A stretch of DNA of 64,000 nucleotides, taken from Minisyncoccota bacterium (GTDB lineage Bacteria > Patescibacteria > Microgenomatia > UBA1400 > PJMF01). A model generated the notes under the pieces. That model searched no databases. It worked only from the letters and a program-made list of their open reading frames with translations, and was not told the origin of the DNA. The stretch is taken from NCBI GenBank assembly GCA_012515515.1, contig JAAYYE010000012.1:1-64000 (forward strand), in the 5' to 3' direction. Shown piece by piece: positions 18,268 to 26,761 of this stretch. Made by a program: the position numbers and the translations under genes. Every line of letters begins with the position of its first letter. The first letter of the stretch is position 1.

Positions 18268-19218
18268 CTATTCCTTAACTAATTGAGCAGTCACTACGCC
18301 TCGGCGCAAGGTGGTGCCTTCAGGAGTGCAAGTCACTAATTTTAACTGACGCACGTCATAGCGTTGGGCCAAAATGAAGGTATCATCTGGCTTGACCTCT
18401 GTACGACTCTGAACCAGGTAAGTGTACTTAACTCCGTCTTTGGTCAAATAAATTTTATCACCTTTTTCTAGCAACATAATTTTACTAAAAATTGAATTAT
18501 AGCGTCGGGGATTTTTTTCGCTAGGATTATAAAATTGTCGCAAAACTGAGTGACCAAAAATTACTGGCGCACCCAATTGACCAGGCAAACCAGTGCCCGG
18601 GTAATGAATTAAGCTCTGATTTAAATCATTGCCTCCCACCCTAACTTTAGCATTGCTAATATTTAAACTAGGAATGTCTAAACTGTATTCAACAAATTCA
18701 CTAGTGGCTAATTCCGCAACCTCAAGATCTTCATTAAACCAATTACTTAAATCGGTAAAATCAAGAGCTTGATCTAGAATCACTGGCTCAGTGGGATTGC
18801 TGACAACTTCGGATTCAATATCATTTTGCGCCTGGGCAGAAAGCAGTGGTGTGCTTAATAACACCTGAGAATGCGGAATTGGTGACAATAAAGCTAGTTC
18901 ATCCCGCTTATTCCATGGCAAATAATACTCAATTAGGGGCCACATGGCTGATAAGGCCAGTACCAAACCAAAGACAATCAAGGCTAATGGAAAAATAGTG
19001 GCACCCACTCTAATAGTTTTTGGTAAACGGCGCCAAAAATTTAATTTAATCTGCTCATCTAAGTCTTGTTCTCCCTTACGACTAGCCTGATCTTGTTTTA
19101 AATAATAATTAATTTTTTTATCTACATCTTGAATAGCTACACCATCCTGAAGAGCTTGGCGATAAAGCTGTAACAACTGTTTTTTTTGTTTATTTAGTTG
19201 TGTGTCTTTTTTAGACAT
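18268..19218 (-). CDS. Sortase-family transpeptidase
   Basis: Cysteine transpeptidase that anchors surface proteins. I start at ATG 19218 (MSKKDTQLNK), one base after the upstream stop; a TTG three codons earlier would overlap it. A cytoplasmic charged segment is followed by one membrane helix (IFPLALIVFGLVLALSAM, about residues 78-95), a linker and the sortase domain. The catalytic His is in VIFGHSVLRQFY, the Cys in KLVTCTPEG (about C297), the Arg in TLRRGVV (about 305). The class is not resolved. A likely substrate with an LPTAG signal is encoded at 33846-34367. Confidence 0.9.
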   Translation of the reverse strand: MSKKDTQLNKQKKQLLQLYRQALQDGVAIQDVDKKINYYLKQDQASRKGEQDLDEQIKLNFWRRLPKTIRVGATIFPLALIVFGLVLALSAMWPLIEYYLPWNKRDELALLSPIPHSQVLLSTPLLSAQAQNDIESEVVSNPTEPVILDQALDFTDLSNWFNEDLEVAELATSEFVEYSLDIPSLNISNAKVRVGGNDLNQSLIHYPGTGLPGQLGAPVIFGHSVLRQFYNPSEKNPRRYNSIFSKIMLLEKGDKIYLTKDGVKYTYLVQSRTEVKPDDTFILAQRYDVRQLKLVTCTPEGTTLRRGVVTAQLVKE

Positions 19219-19219
19219 A

Positions 19220-21421
19220 TTAATCAATAATGAAGTTTAGGCGCTGAGCATCTTTAGGTATTTTCTTAATAAAGTTTTTCATAAAACCTGGTTTAACTAT
19301 GATTTCTGCTTGTTTAATCAAACCATCTTCTAAAACGTTTCTTTTTGCCTCTGCTAAACTTTTGCCCAATACTAAATTTTTTACTGATTCTTCGTCAATA
19401 TTAGCCTTAGCTTTTGCAGATAATTCAGCATCCAAAACTAAACGACTATTATCATCGCCTTTTGCTTTAGCCTGATCACTGAGTAAGGATGGCTCTTCGT
19501 CCACAAAATTATAATTTTCTGGGAGATCTAAAAGTAAAACTGCCTCTGCCAATTGTTTGAGGTCGCTAGACAGATATTTAATTGCCTCAACTTCTAAAGT
19601 CATGCTTAAAGATAGAGTTTCTACTTCATCAGCTTCTTTATGGTCATAGTCAGAGGTCTTTATTTGGCTATTACCAGTGGGCACAAAATACACCCCAGCT
19701 GTTGATTCTTGAGCAAAATCATTGCTAGCACTGTCATTTAGCTTAGTTTTTAATTGGTTTAACAACTTATCTAGGTCATCTTTAGAAACCACTCTCACTT
19801 CTCGACTAGATCCTCCAGAAAAATCAGCAATAGCTGTTGCCGAATAAGTGTCTTCACTAAAATCGGCAATTTTAAGTTTGCTATCTTTTTTAATGTTTGC
19901 CTCAGCTCCAATATCTTTAGCTGTAATGGCAACCTTTTCACTCCCATAATCAATACCTCGGCCACCGTCTTTTTCTTCAGCGCCTGGAATAGTGAGCTCT
20001 TCATCTAAAGTAAAAACAATTTTGTCATAAATTAAATTTGTCTTAGCCGCAAAAGTTTTATCTGTAAAAGTTTTATTAAACAACTCAACTTCCCCCTTCG
20101 CCTTGTCTCCAACCAGGCTAATGCCCGTTGTACTTAAAGAATCTTTGCCGCTCACTTCTTTTTTCACCAAACTAGCTTTGAGCAAATTTCTGCTGAAATC
20201 AGATTCATTTAATTGAGGATCTAGGGTGATCTCTAAATTTTTCTGTAAAATTTGCACATTGGGTGTCAGCTTAATTGTCACAGACATTAAGGAACTAAAC
20301 ATTACAAACACTAAAATTACCAGCAATAAACCAAATCCTCCACCAATTAAGATTGGCTTGCGATTCTTCTCAAAAAAACGGCTAGCATTGATCATCCAAC
20401 GCTTTTTTGTCATTTTTTTGGTAGGCAAAACCTCACTTGCGGGCTCATCTTGCAAGTCATCAGCACCATCAGCATCCAGTTCTTGAGTTTGCAGATTGTC
20501 AGACAAAACTGCTTGCTTTTTTAACTCTAAACTGGTTTTTGTATCACTTAAATCAATGCCAAAACTGCTAACTGATTGCTCTTGCTCTTTGAGCTTTTCT
20601 TCTTTGCTTGCTTCATTTTCTAGATCAGGCGATAAGATTAAATCTTTTAATAGCATCTGGCTAGCAGCAATGCTCAGGGCCTTAATTAAAAAATCAGGCT
20701 CTAAAACTACAAATTCAGGCACTTGCAGAAAACCACCAATTTGCGTCCAATCAAAATTTTGCAACATGGCTTGCTCTTTAATTAAGGTTTTTTGCGGCAG
20801 GTTTAGTGAAGTGATAAAAACCTTATTGGGAAAATATTTGCCTTTTTCCACTAGATCTTGACTAATTCTGGCTAAGCCTTCTTGCAAATCATCACTTAAT
20901 TTAGCCGATCTACCAACCTTAAGATTGGCTAATAATTGACCATGCTTGATGAGTAAGAGATCAAAATCTTTTTCTCGCAAATAGAGGGTTAATGAAGAAT
21001 CGTGAGAATCCTTGGCGACTCGAGCTTGGTGAATAGCATCTGAAATGCTCATTTGTCCCAAAGGAGATAAACTTAAATCATCAGCCAATTCTTTAACTAT
21101 TACTCTTTTACTATCTAAGAGATCTCCATCTTTTAACCAATTTTCATCAAAAATAAAAACACAATCTGCCACTTCTTCAGCAGCGGGACCCAAATCTTGT
21201 AAAGATGAATCGAGTTGAGCTAATAAATCCTGACGATCAAAATAACTTTTGATGGACGAATATTTCTTTATTTCTTGATTTTTACTAACTAAAGCGCTTT
21301 GCAATTCTTGATCACTTAAAATAATGGAGATGAATAATTCCTCATCTGGCAATTCATTTGTTGGAGCTTGATCTGGCTTAGCTTTTTTAGCTATATTTAT
21401 TTTATTAAAAAGATTGGGCAT
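19220..21421 (-). CDS. Large one-pass membrane protein, possibly baseplate-J-like
   Basis: 733 residues, function not established. Residues 1 to about 340 are cytoplasmic, with regulatory-looking acidic stretches. A basic segment (TKKMTKKRW) precedes one membrane helix (ILIGGGFGLLLVILVFVMFS), and about 360 residues lie outside. The outer part has an EVELFNKTF ... TIPGAEEKDGG ... VAITAKDIGAEANI pattern that resembles CPR proteins annotated as baseplate J/gp47-like; I recall this resemblance and could not test it. It is translationally close to the sortase (1-nt gap), suggesting an envelope role. Confidence 0.6.
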   Translation of the reverse strand: MPNLFNKINIAKKAKPDQAPTNELPDEELFISIILSDQELQSALVSKNQEIKKYSSIKSYFDRQDLLAQLDSSLQDLGPAAEEVADCVFIFDENWLKDGDLLDSKRVIVKELADDLSLSPLGQMSISDAIHQARVAKDSHDSSLTLYLREKDFDLLLIKHGQLLANLKVGRSAKLSDDLQEGLARISQDLVEKGKYFPNKVFITSLNLPQKTLIKEQAMLQNFDWTQIGGFLQVPEFVVLEPDFLIKALSIAASQMLLKDLILSPDLENEASKEEKLKEQEQSVSSFGIDLSDTKTSLELKKQAVLSDNLQTQELDADGADDLQDEPASEVLPTKKMTKKRWMINASRFFEKNRKPILIGGGFGLLLVILVFVMFSSLMSVTIKLTPNVQILQKNLEITLDPQLNESDFSRNLLKASLVKKEVSGKDSLSTTGISLVGDKAKGEVELFNKTFTDKTFAAKTNLIYDKIVFTLDEELTIPGAEEKDGGRGIDYGSEKVAITAKDIGAEANIKKDSKLKIADFSEDTYSATAIADFSGGSSREVRVVSKDDLDKLLNQLKTKLNDSASNDFAQESTAGVYFVPTGNSQIKTSDYDHKEADEVETLSLSMTLEVEAIKYLSSDLKQLAEAVLLLDLPENYNFVDEEPSLLSDQAKAKGDDNSRLVLDAELSAKAKANIDEESVKNLVLGKSLAEAKRNVLEDGLIKQAEIIVKPGFMKNFIKKIPKDAQRLNFIID

Positions 21422-21509
21422 AGTTTTTGAATAATAAAGACTGGGTTTATTTTAAACCTTAAGCTCTATTAAAGCAGAATTTCAAGCAATTTTGAAGAAC
21501 AGAGTGAAC

Positions 21510-21529
21510 TTTATTTAAATTTATTTAAA
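21510..21529. repeat. 10-bp tandem duplication over the alaS stop
   Basis: TTTATTTAAA occurs twice in direct succession (21510-21519, 21520-21529). The alaS stop codon (21521-21523) lies in the right copy, so the final codons plus stop are repeated downstream. The unit is AT-only and short, so chance is possible. Confidence 0.6.
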
Positions 21530-23425
21530 ACGTAAATAAATTCTTCTAATTCCCTCGGCAATGGCCTTTTCTTTAAAAATTGTCAGCTCGCCAAACTCGG
21601 CTATTTGGCTAGTGTGTTGAACATGCGGACCACCACACAATTCTTTAGAAACCCAATTTTTTTGATCGCCGATGGTATAAACTGTAACTTGCTCTGGATA
21701 ACGCTCGGCAAAAAAGGCAATTGCCCCTGACTTCAGTGCCTCATCCTTTGGCAAAGTCTGACTTGAGACTGGTAAATCATCTTTTAGCCATTGATTAATT
21801 AATTGCTCAATAGCTTCTAATTCTGTAGAACTAACTGCTCGATCAAAATTAAAATCAAATCTTAAGCGTTCGCTAGTAATGTTGGAACCCTTTTGTTGCA
21901 CCTGATCTCCTAAAACTTGACGCAAGGCTGCCTGGAGCAAATGAGTAGCTGTATGAAAAGCGGTTGTTCGTTGATTGTGATCAGCCAAGCCACCTTTAAA
22001 TTTTTGCGCAGCAGTGTCGCGAGATAAGCTGGCGTGTTGAAGATTGGCTTTAATAATTTTTTCTTCGATTTTGTCCTCAATGGCGATTCCTCGAATTTTA
22101 GCTTCTTCAATCGACAATTCAAAAGGAAAGCCAAAACTTTCATAAAGTTTAAAAGCAATATCAGCTGTTAATTGAGCCTGATCACTTAATAAGCGATTAA
22201 ATTCTTTTAAACCTCGCTCCAAACTGCGGTTAAATTTATCTTCTTCGTCTTTGAGCACTTGATTAATTAAAGTTTCTTTATTTTTTAAATCTGGATAGAA
22301 ATCTTGATAAAGCTCAATGACTGCTGGCGTCAGCTTGACCAAAGATTGGCGCTCTAATTCTAAATATTGTGCTTGCCTTAAGGAGCGTCTGATTAGACGT
22401 CTTAACAAATATCCTTGTTCTTTGTTGCTTGGCAAAACCCCATCGGCAATTAGCATGACGCTGGCCCTGATATGATCAGCAATAATGCGAAAAGCAGCTT
22501 GAAATTCTGCTTGCTGGTAATCCTTGCCGCTGAGGCTACTTAATCTTTCAATAATTCCTCGAAAGACACTGCTTTGAAAAACATCTGATTGATGCTCCAT
22601 CACCGTTAACAAACGTTCTAAACCGCCACCAAAATCAATATTTTTTTGTTTTAATTCTTGAAAACCGCTTGCTGTCCGCTGATATTGCATAAAAACGCTG
22701 TTGCCAATTTCTAAAAAACGCCCGCAATCACAATTAATATGACAATTTTCTTGATTAAAAGGCGATTGCTGATGAATTAACTGCTCTGTATTTGGCTCGG
22801 CAAAATCGTAAAAAACTTCGCTATCAGGACCACCAATTTCTCCAACGGGCATCTGCCCAGGCACTCCAGATCTTGACCACCAATTTTTTTCTTCGCCATA
22901 AAAAAATATTCTGCCACCCTGTAAACCTTGTAGTGGATTATCAACAATTTTGGCCTCAACGCCTTTTTTCTCAAATAAATTCTGCCAAATGTTGGCACTT
23001 TCTTGATCTTTTGGAATATTTAGTTCTTGATTGCCAGCAAAAACAGAAACATAAAGACGCGTGGGATCTAATTTTAAAACATCCACTAAAAATTCAAAGA
23101 AAAACTCAATTTGTTCTTGTTTAAAATAATCGCCAAATGACCAATTACCCAACATTTCAAAAAAAGTAGTGTGTCGATTATCACCCACTTCTTCAATGTC
23201 CTCGCTGCGAAAACATTTTTGTGAATTAACTATCCTTTTGCCATGAGGATGACTTTCCCCTAGAAAATAAGGAATCATTGGCTGCATTCCGGCACTAGTA
23301 AACAAGGTACTAGGATCGTTTTCTGGCACTAAATTAGCAGAAGGAACAAACAAATGCCCTTTATTGATAAAAAAATCTAGATATAAACGGCGCAATGTAG
23401 ATAAGGTTAAAGAATTACTAGCCAT
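21521..23425 (-). CDS. alaS: Alanyl-tRNA synthetase lacking the C-terminal domain
   Basis: Charges tRNA-Ala. The class II catalytic core is complete: motif 1 region near FTSAGMQPMIPYF, motif 2 near KCFRSEDIEEVGDNRHTTFFE, motif 3 near GGGLERLLTVMEH. The tRNA-recognition segment (GYLLRRLIRRSLRQ) and the editing domain follow, with zinc ligands in HTATHLLQAAL and CGGPHV. The protein stops at 634 residues, right after the editing domain; the family usually has about 870 with a DHHA1/C-Ala domain. No leftover C-Ala coding is visible in the 99 nt downstream. Confidence 0.95.
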   Translation of the reverse strand: MASNSLTLSTLRRLYLDFFINKGHLFVPSANLVPENDPSTLFTSAGMQPMIPYFLGESHPHGKRIVNSQKCFRSEDIEEVGDNRHTTFFEMLGNWSFGDYFKQEQIEFFFEFLVDVLKLDPTRLYVSVFAGNQELNIPKDQESANIWQNLFEKKGVEAKIVDNPLQGLQGGRIFFYGEEKNWWSRSGVPGQMPVGEIGGPDSEVFYDFAEPNTEQLIHQQSPFNQENCHINCDCGRFLEIGNSVFMQYQRTASGFQELKQKNIDFGGGLERLLTVMEHQSDVFQSSVFRGIIERLSSLSGKDYQQAEFQAAFRIIADHIRASVMLIADGVLPSNKEQGYLLRRLIRRSLRQAQYLELERQSLVKLTPAVIELYQDFYPDLKNKETLINQVLKDEEDKFNRSLERGLKEFNRLLSDQAQLTADIAFKLYESFGFPFELSIEEAKIRGIAIEDKIEEKIIKANLQHASLSRDTAAQKFKGGLADHNQRTTAFHTATHLLQAALRQVLGDQVQQKGSNITSERLRFDFNFDRAVSSTELEAIEQLINQWLKDDLPVSSQTLPKDEALKSGAIAFFAERYPEQVTVYTIGDQKNWVSKELCGGPHVQHTSQIAEFGELTIFKEKAIAEGIRRIYLRFK

Positions 23426-23446
23426 GAAATTATTATAGCAGGCAAA

Positions 23447-23803
23447 CTAAATACCCTTGAATTGATTCTTTTTTTTGTTTCTCCAAGAGCTTTTCCGTGC
23501 TTTTTCCTTATTTTTTTCTTTTTCTAATTTTAATAAAGCCAGACTCATATTGTCTTTAAATTCAAATAATGATTGTTTTAATTCTGAAAAATATTTATTT
23601 TTAACTTCATCTAATGTTAAATGAGGATCGTCGATTAAACCCTCTTTATATAAATCGAGCCTAGCCTTTTCCCACTTTTTACCAAGTTTTTTCCAAGTTT
23701 TTTTGCCAGAAGCGGTGGAAAAATAACTCACAAGCGCTCCTAAAGACAGACCAGTGACCAAGCCAGACAAAAATTTACCAGATGACTGTTTATTTTGATC
23801 CAT
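23447..23803 (-). CDS. YtxH-like small membrane-associated protein
   Basis: 118 residues. The N-terminus has a glycine-rich hydrophobic segment (FLSGLVTGLSLGALVSYF, residues 13-30) followed by a TASGKKTWKKLGKKWEKAR stretch and a long charged helix. That organisation matches YtxH-domain proteins, whose function is mostly unknown (general stress in Bacillus). It starts 3 nt after the neighbouring membrane gene, and both probably form one transcription unit with alaS downstream. Confidence 0.6.
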   Translation of the reverse strand: MDQNKQSSGKFLSGLVTGLSLGALVSYFSTASGKKTWKKLGKKWEKARLDLYKEGLIDDPHLTLDEVKNKYFSELKQSLFEFKDNMSLALLKLEKEKNKEKARKSSWRNKKKNQFKGI

Positions 23804-23806
23804 AAC

Positions 23807-24160
23807 TTATTTTTTCTTCGACTTAGTTACTTCTTCGTCTTCGTCATCAATGCTATCTTCATCAATAAGATCTTCATCTTGATCGCGATTTAACCAAGCC
23901 ATAAAACTCTCAGTAATTTTTAATCCAGAAATAAAATTGCTAACAAAAACACTCAGGCCATGAAAGGGGTTGAGAATGCCTTCAATTTTATTGTGTGTGA
24001 GATCAACTACTTGACTGGCTTTATCAATCGTTAAATTAAACTTTTTTAAAGACTCTTGAACCTGCCCCAAAACCATAATCAGCTTTATTGCTAAAATCAC
24101 CAACATAATGGTTAAAATTGCGACAGAAATAGTTAGTACTAAAGGTAAAGTATCCGGCAT
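23807..24160 (-). CDS. Small membrane protein, unknown function
   Basis: 117 residues not assigned to a family. One N-terminal membrane helix (LVLTISVAILTIMLVILAIKLIMVL, residues 7-31) is followed by an amphipathic helix with a DUF948-like look (VQESLKKFNLTIDKASQVVDLTHNKIEGIL) and an acidic C-terminus that ends in KSKKK. Such proteins are often found next to YtxH-like genes, which is the case here (3-nt gap). A joint envelope or stress role is possible but unproven. Confidence 0.55.
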   Translation of the reverse strand: MPDTLPLVLTISVAILTIMLVILAIKLIMVLGQVQESLKKFNLTIDKASQVVDLTHNKIEGILNPFHGLSVFVSNFISGLKITESFMAWLNRDQDEDLIDEDSIDDEDEEVTKSKKK

Positions 24161-24229
24161 AATGAGCTTTCTTAATTAGTAAAATTATTTTACGACAAGA
24201 GAAAACAATTTGCCAGTTAAGTTAAAGAA

Positions 24230-24886
24230 TTAAAATTCAACCCGAATACTTTTTTGCACAACACTGGTTTTGCCACGACGATCTGTAGCTTTAACCGTAA
24301 TCGTGGTCGGGCCCTCAATGTCAAAATAGAGCTCGGTATTAAAAAAGCCATCGGCTTGGAGAGCTACTGGCTGAGCATTAACCAGCACTATGGCATCCAT
24401 CACCGTTTGCCCTTCAACCACCACTCTGTTGGCAGTCACTTGATTGTCTTCTGGTTGAAAAAGAACTAAGCGTGGTGGTCGATTTAAAGAAAACCATTGC
24501 CAAGCCGTATAAAGCGCAAAACTCAGCAACATAATAATAATTGCTGAGACAGTCAGACGTATTGGTGAAAACAATTTGGCTTTTTTAAAACTTTCTTTTA
24601 AAAATTCACGAGGTAGCAGCCTACCTTTAGCGCTTTCTCGATAATCTCGACGCAAAATTGCCAACAAAGGTTGTGGATCAACTGCCAATAATTTTGCATA
24701 ATTGCTCACATATGCCTTGGCATAGCTAGCATTGGGCAAAACAGCAAAATCATCATTTTCAATAGCTTGCAAATACTTGAGCTTAATAAAAGTAGCTTTG
24801 GCAACATCCTCCAACTCTAAACCAGCTTTTTTTCGATTGGTCTTTAATAAATCACCCAGCGTTTGGGTTTTAACCATTTGATTCAT
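24230..24886 (-). CDS. RodZ-like membrane protein with HTH and outer Ig-like domain
   Basis: 218 residues. The cytoplasmic part (about 5-75) is a RodZ-type helix-turn-helix (LGDLLKTNRKKAGLELEDVAKAT, then IKLKYLQAIENDDF, SYAKAYVSNYAKLL). A membrane helix follows (LTVSAIIIMLLSFALYTAWQWF), then an outer beta-rich domain of about 85 residues ending in KSIRVEF. RodZ links MreB to the cell wall; the outer domain here looks like a bacterial Ig/glucodextranase-B type fold and not the RodZ C-domain, as is common in small-genome bacteria. The link to shape control is family knowledge, not shown here. Confidence 0.75.
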   Translation of the reverse strand: MNQMVKTQTLGDLLKTNRKKAGLELEDVAKATFIKLKYLQAIENDDFAVLPNASYAKAYVSNYAKLLAVDPQPLLAILRRDYRESAKGRLLPREFLKESFKKAKLFSPIRLTVSAIIIMLLSFALYTAWQWFSLNRPPRLVLFQPEDNQVTANRVVVEGQTVMDAIVLVNAQPVALQADGFFNTELYFDIEGPTTITVKATDRRGKTSVVQKSIRVEF

Positions 24887-24931
24887 TAGGGCAATTTTAG
24901 AAAGAATTGAAAACTAAAGCAAGTTCTAAAC

Positions 24932-25366
24932 TTAATTACTCAATATTTTTTTGAGCAAGGCTGCAATGCGCGCTCCATCTGCTTGTGCAGCCAGTTGTTT
25001 GCTTAGTTGACCCATTAAAGGACCAAAATATTTAGTCGCGCTTTTTTCAACAAATTCTTGGATAAATTTTTCTAACTCAAGATCACTGAGCTGCTTAGGC
25101 AAATAGGATTCTAAGATCTTGATTTTGCTTTCTGTTTCAGCAATTAAATCTTCTCGATTAGCTTTTTTAAAATCCTCCAAAGCATCCAGTTGTTGATTAA
25201 GTAATTTTTTAATAATTTTTTGGACAACTAAGTCGTCAGCTGTTCCATGATCTATTTCATGATTCTTGATATCACTGCGAATTAAGCGAATCACGCCAAG
25301 ACGCTCAGCATCTTTAGCCTTCATGGCTGTTTTCATTTCTTCAAAGAGTTGTTCTTGTAAATTCAT
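24932..25366 (-). CDS. GatB/YqeY domain protein
   Basis: I place the start at ATG 25366 (MNLQEQLFEEMKTAMKAKDA). The longer frame to 25420 would run into the tRNA-Val gene and encodes nonsense. The 144-residue protein is a YqeY-type protein: helical, with a conserved C-terminal YLPKQLSDLELEKFI and ...YFGPLMGQLSKQLA... region. It is related to the tail domain of amidotransferase subunit GatB, with roles in tRNA-dependent amidation suspected but not proven. Ribosome binding site AAAAGGATC precedes the ATG. Confidence 0.85.
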   Translation of the reverse strand: MNLQEQLFEEMKTAMKAKDAERLGVIRLIRSDIKNHEIDHGTADDLVVQKIIKKLLNQQLDALEDFKKANREDLIAETESKIKILESYLPKQLSDLELEKFIQEFVEKSATKYFGPLMGQLSKQLAAQADGARIAALLKKILSN

Positions 25367-25387
25367 AATGATCCTTTTTTTCTTAGG

Positions 25388-25461
25388 TGGACAATACTGG
25401 ACTCGAACCAGTGACCTCACGAATGTGAATCGTGCGCTCTAACCAACTGAGCTAATTGTCC
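25388..25461 (-). tRNA. tRNA-Val(CAC)
   Basis: 74-nt cloverleaf on the minus strand. Acceptor GGACAAT pairs with ATTGTCC; D arm GCTC-AGTTGGTTA-GAGC; anticodon stem CACGA/TCGTG with loop TTCACAT, giving anticodon CAC (Val, GTG codons); T arm ACTGG-TTCGAGT-CCAGT. Discriminator base is A. The CCA end is not encoded (the next bases are CCT), so the CCA-adding enzyme must finish it. Confidence 0.95.
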
Positions 25462-25477
25462 GCTAGTTATAAGTCTT

Positions 25478-25507
25478 ATTATAAAACAAAGCTCGCTTTT
25501 TTGATAA
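25478..25507 (-). promoter_or_regulatory. Predicted promoter of tRNA-Val
   Basis: Minus strand TATAAT (25478-25483) with a weak TTATCA (25502-25507) 18 nt upstream. Transcription would start about 10 nt before the tRNA 5' end and may continue into the YqeY-like gene. Confidence 0.5.
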
Positions 25508-25549
25508 GGCATTCGCTTACTTGTCAGTTAGCGTCATTAGACTAAATTA

Positions 25550-26230
25550 ATGAGTAATTTGGGTGATTGGTCTTTTTCGCATTTTTGGCAAGCCTTTATT
25601 TTTCCCGACTTCTGCCAAGACTGTCAAAAATTAGGACCAATGTTGTGCGAATCTTGTTATCAGCTGGTGGAATTTTTTTGGCAAGAAGATCTCACTCAAT
25701 TGTTTGGCAAAAATTTTACGCAAGTCTATTTTGATCAAGTTAAAATTATGGCAAGTTTTAAAAAACCCCTCAGTTCCTTGATTAAATCTCTTAAATATCA
25801 GCATCACAGTCGCGCCGCAAAATTTTTAGCACAAATGTTATTTTTTCACGTCTATATAGATTACCAAGAAATTGACTACATTTCATTTATCCCGATTCAT
25901 CAGCAAAAAAAGAAAAAAAGAGGCTACAATCAAAGCCAGTTAATCGCTCAAGAATTAGCTTTATGGGCAAAAAAGCCCTGTAAAAATTTCTTAGTAAAAA
26001 ATAAAAACACCAAAGCTCAGGCACAGATCACTGATAAAAAAAGCAGATTGGCGAGATTAAATCATAACTTTGCCATTGTTCCTGCATATAAAAATAGCTT
26101 GTTAAATCAACGCATTCTGTTAATTGATGATGTGATTACCACTGGAGCTACCATTAATAGCGCTAGTCAAATTTTAAAAGAAAATGGCGCGACAAAGATC
26201 ACTGCTTTGGCTTTGGCCTCTAAACTATAA
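25550..26230 (+). CDS. comF: ComF-family phosphoribosyltransferase-like protein
   Basis: 226 residues. The N-terminus has a zinc-finger-like set of cysteines (CQDCQKLGPMLCESC, about residues 22-36). The C-terminal half is a type I phosphoribosyltransferase fold with the PRPP-binding loop ILLIDDVITTGAT near residues 187-199 and KKKRGYNQSQLIA typical of ComF. ComF helps natural transformation (with ComFA/PriA). A downstream 11-nt direct repeat covers the stop codon. It is one of few plus-strand genes and is transcribed away from tRNA-Val. Confidence 0.9.
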   Translation: MSNLGDWSFSHFWQAFIFPDFCQDCQKLGPMLCESCYQLVEFFWQEDLTQLFGKNFTQVYFDQVKIMASFKKPLSSLIKSLKYQHHSRAAKFLAQMLFFHVYIDYQEIDYISFIPIHQQKKKKRGYNQSQLIAQELALWAKKPCKNFLVKNKNTKAQAQITDKKSRLARLNHNFAIVPAYKNSLLNQRILLIDDVITTGATINSASQILKENGATKITALALASKL

Positions 26231-26252
26231 AATTAGCTTTAAAACTATAAAA
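26222..26252. repeat. 11-nt direct repeat over the comF stop
   Basis: AAACTATAAAA occurs at 26222-26232 and 26242-26252 (20-nt spacing); the first copy covers the end of comF with its TAA. The flanks between copies have diverged. AT-rich and short, so weak on its own. Confidence 0.4.
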
Positions 26253-26265
26253 ATATTGATCTATC

Positions 26266-26294
26266 TTGATATTATCGAGTAAAAATGCTATAAT
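26266..26294 (+). promoter_or_regulatory. Predicted promoter of ssrA
   Basis: TTGATA (26266-26271), 17-nt spacer and TATAAT (26289-26294), a near-perfect sigma70-type promoter. Transcription would begin about 10 nt before the tmRNA 5' end at 26311. Confidence 0.85.
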
Positions 26295-26310
26295 TACTTG
26301 TTCATTAACA

Positions 26311-26715
26311 GGGGATGTATTGCTTTGACGTCAATCAGCTTTAATCATGGCAGATCATCTTTGGTGGCAAGATGTTAAACAACACTAAAATATAACTGTC
26401 AAAAACAGTTTAAAAACAGCAGCTAATAAAATCGCAAGTCTTTTTGACTTCGGTTATGCGGCTGCTCCAGCTTTTGCTTAATTGCAAACGCCGGCATTTA
26501 GCGATGAGTTCATATCGACGACTCGCGCTAGGTGACAACCTAGTCGATTGGCAAAAATAAAGAATCAGATCGCTTTATTTCCAAGAACTTGATCTGGATG
26601 AAGCAAAGAAAGTTTGTTTATTAACTTTTTGTTTCACATCAAAAATAAACTAAATCTGTAGACATCATTAGGGTCAGATTAGCGGACGCGGGAGCAAAAC
26701 CCGCCATCTCCACCA
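26311..26715 (+). ncRNA. ssrA: tmRNA (transfer-messenger RNA)
   Basis: 405-nt RNA for trans-translation. The 5' GGGGATG pairs with CATCTCC at the 3' end (one G-U), followed by an encoded ACCA end at 26712-26715, and the T arm CGCGGGAGCAAAACCCGC is present. The tag reading frame runs from the probable resume codon GCA at 26419 to TAA at 26479, giving AANKIASLFDFGYAAAPAFA (20 residues). The tail AFA differs from the usual LAA/ALA. The resume point was set by reading back from the stop and could be off by a codon or so. Confidence 0.93.
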
Positions 26716-26761
26716 TATAATGGTATTGTTTTAACCGCAAATTTCTTGAAAAATTATGTGT

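Noticed and set aside
25367..25420. Longer N-terminus of the YqeY-like protein
   Set aside because: It reads through the 3' part of tRNA-Val; the ATG at 25366 has a ribosome site and fits the family start.
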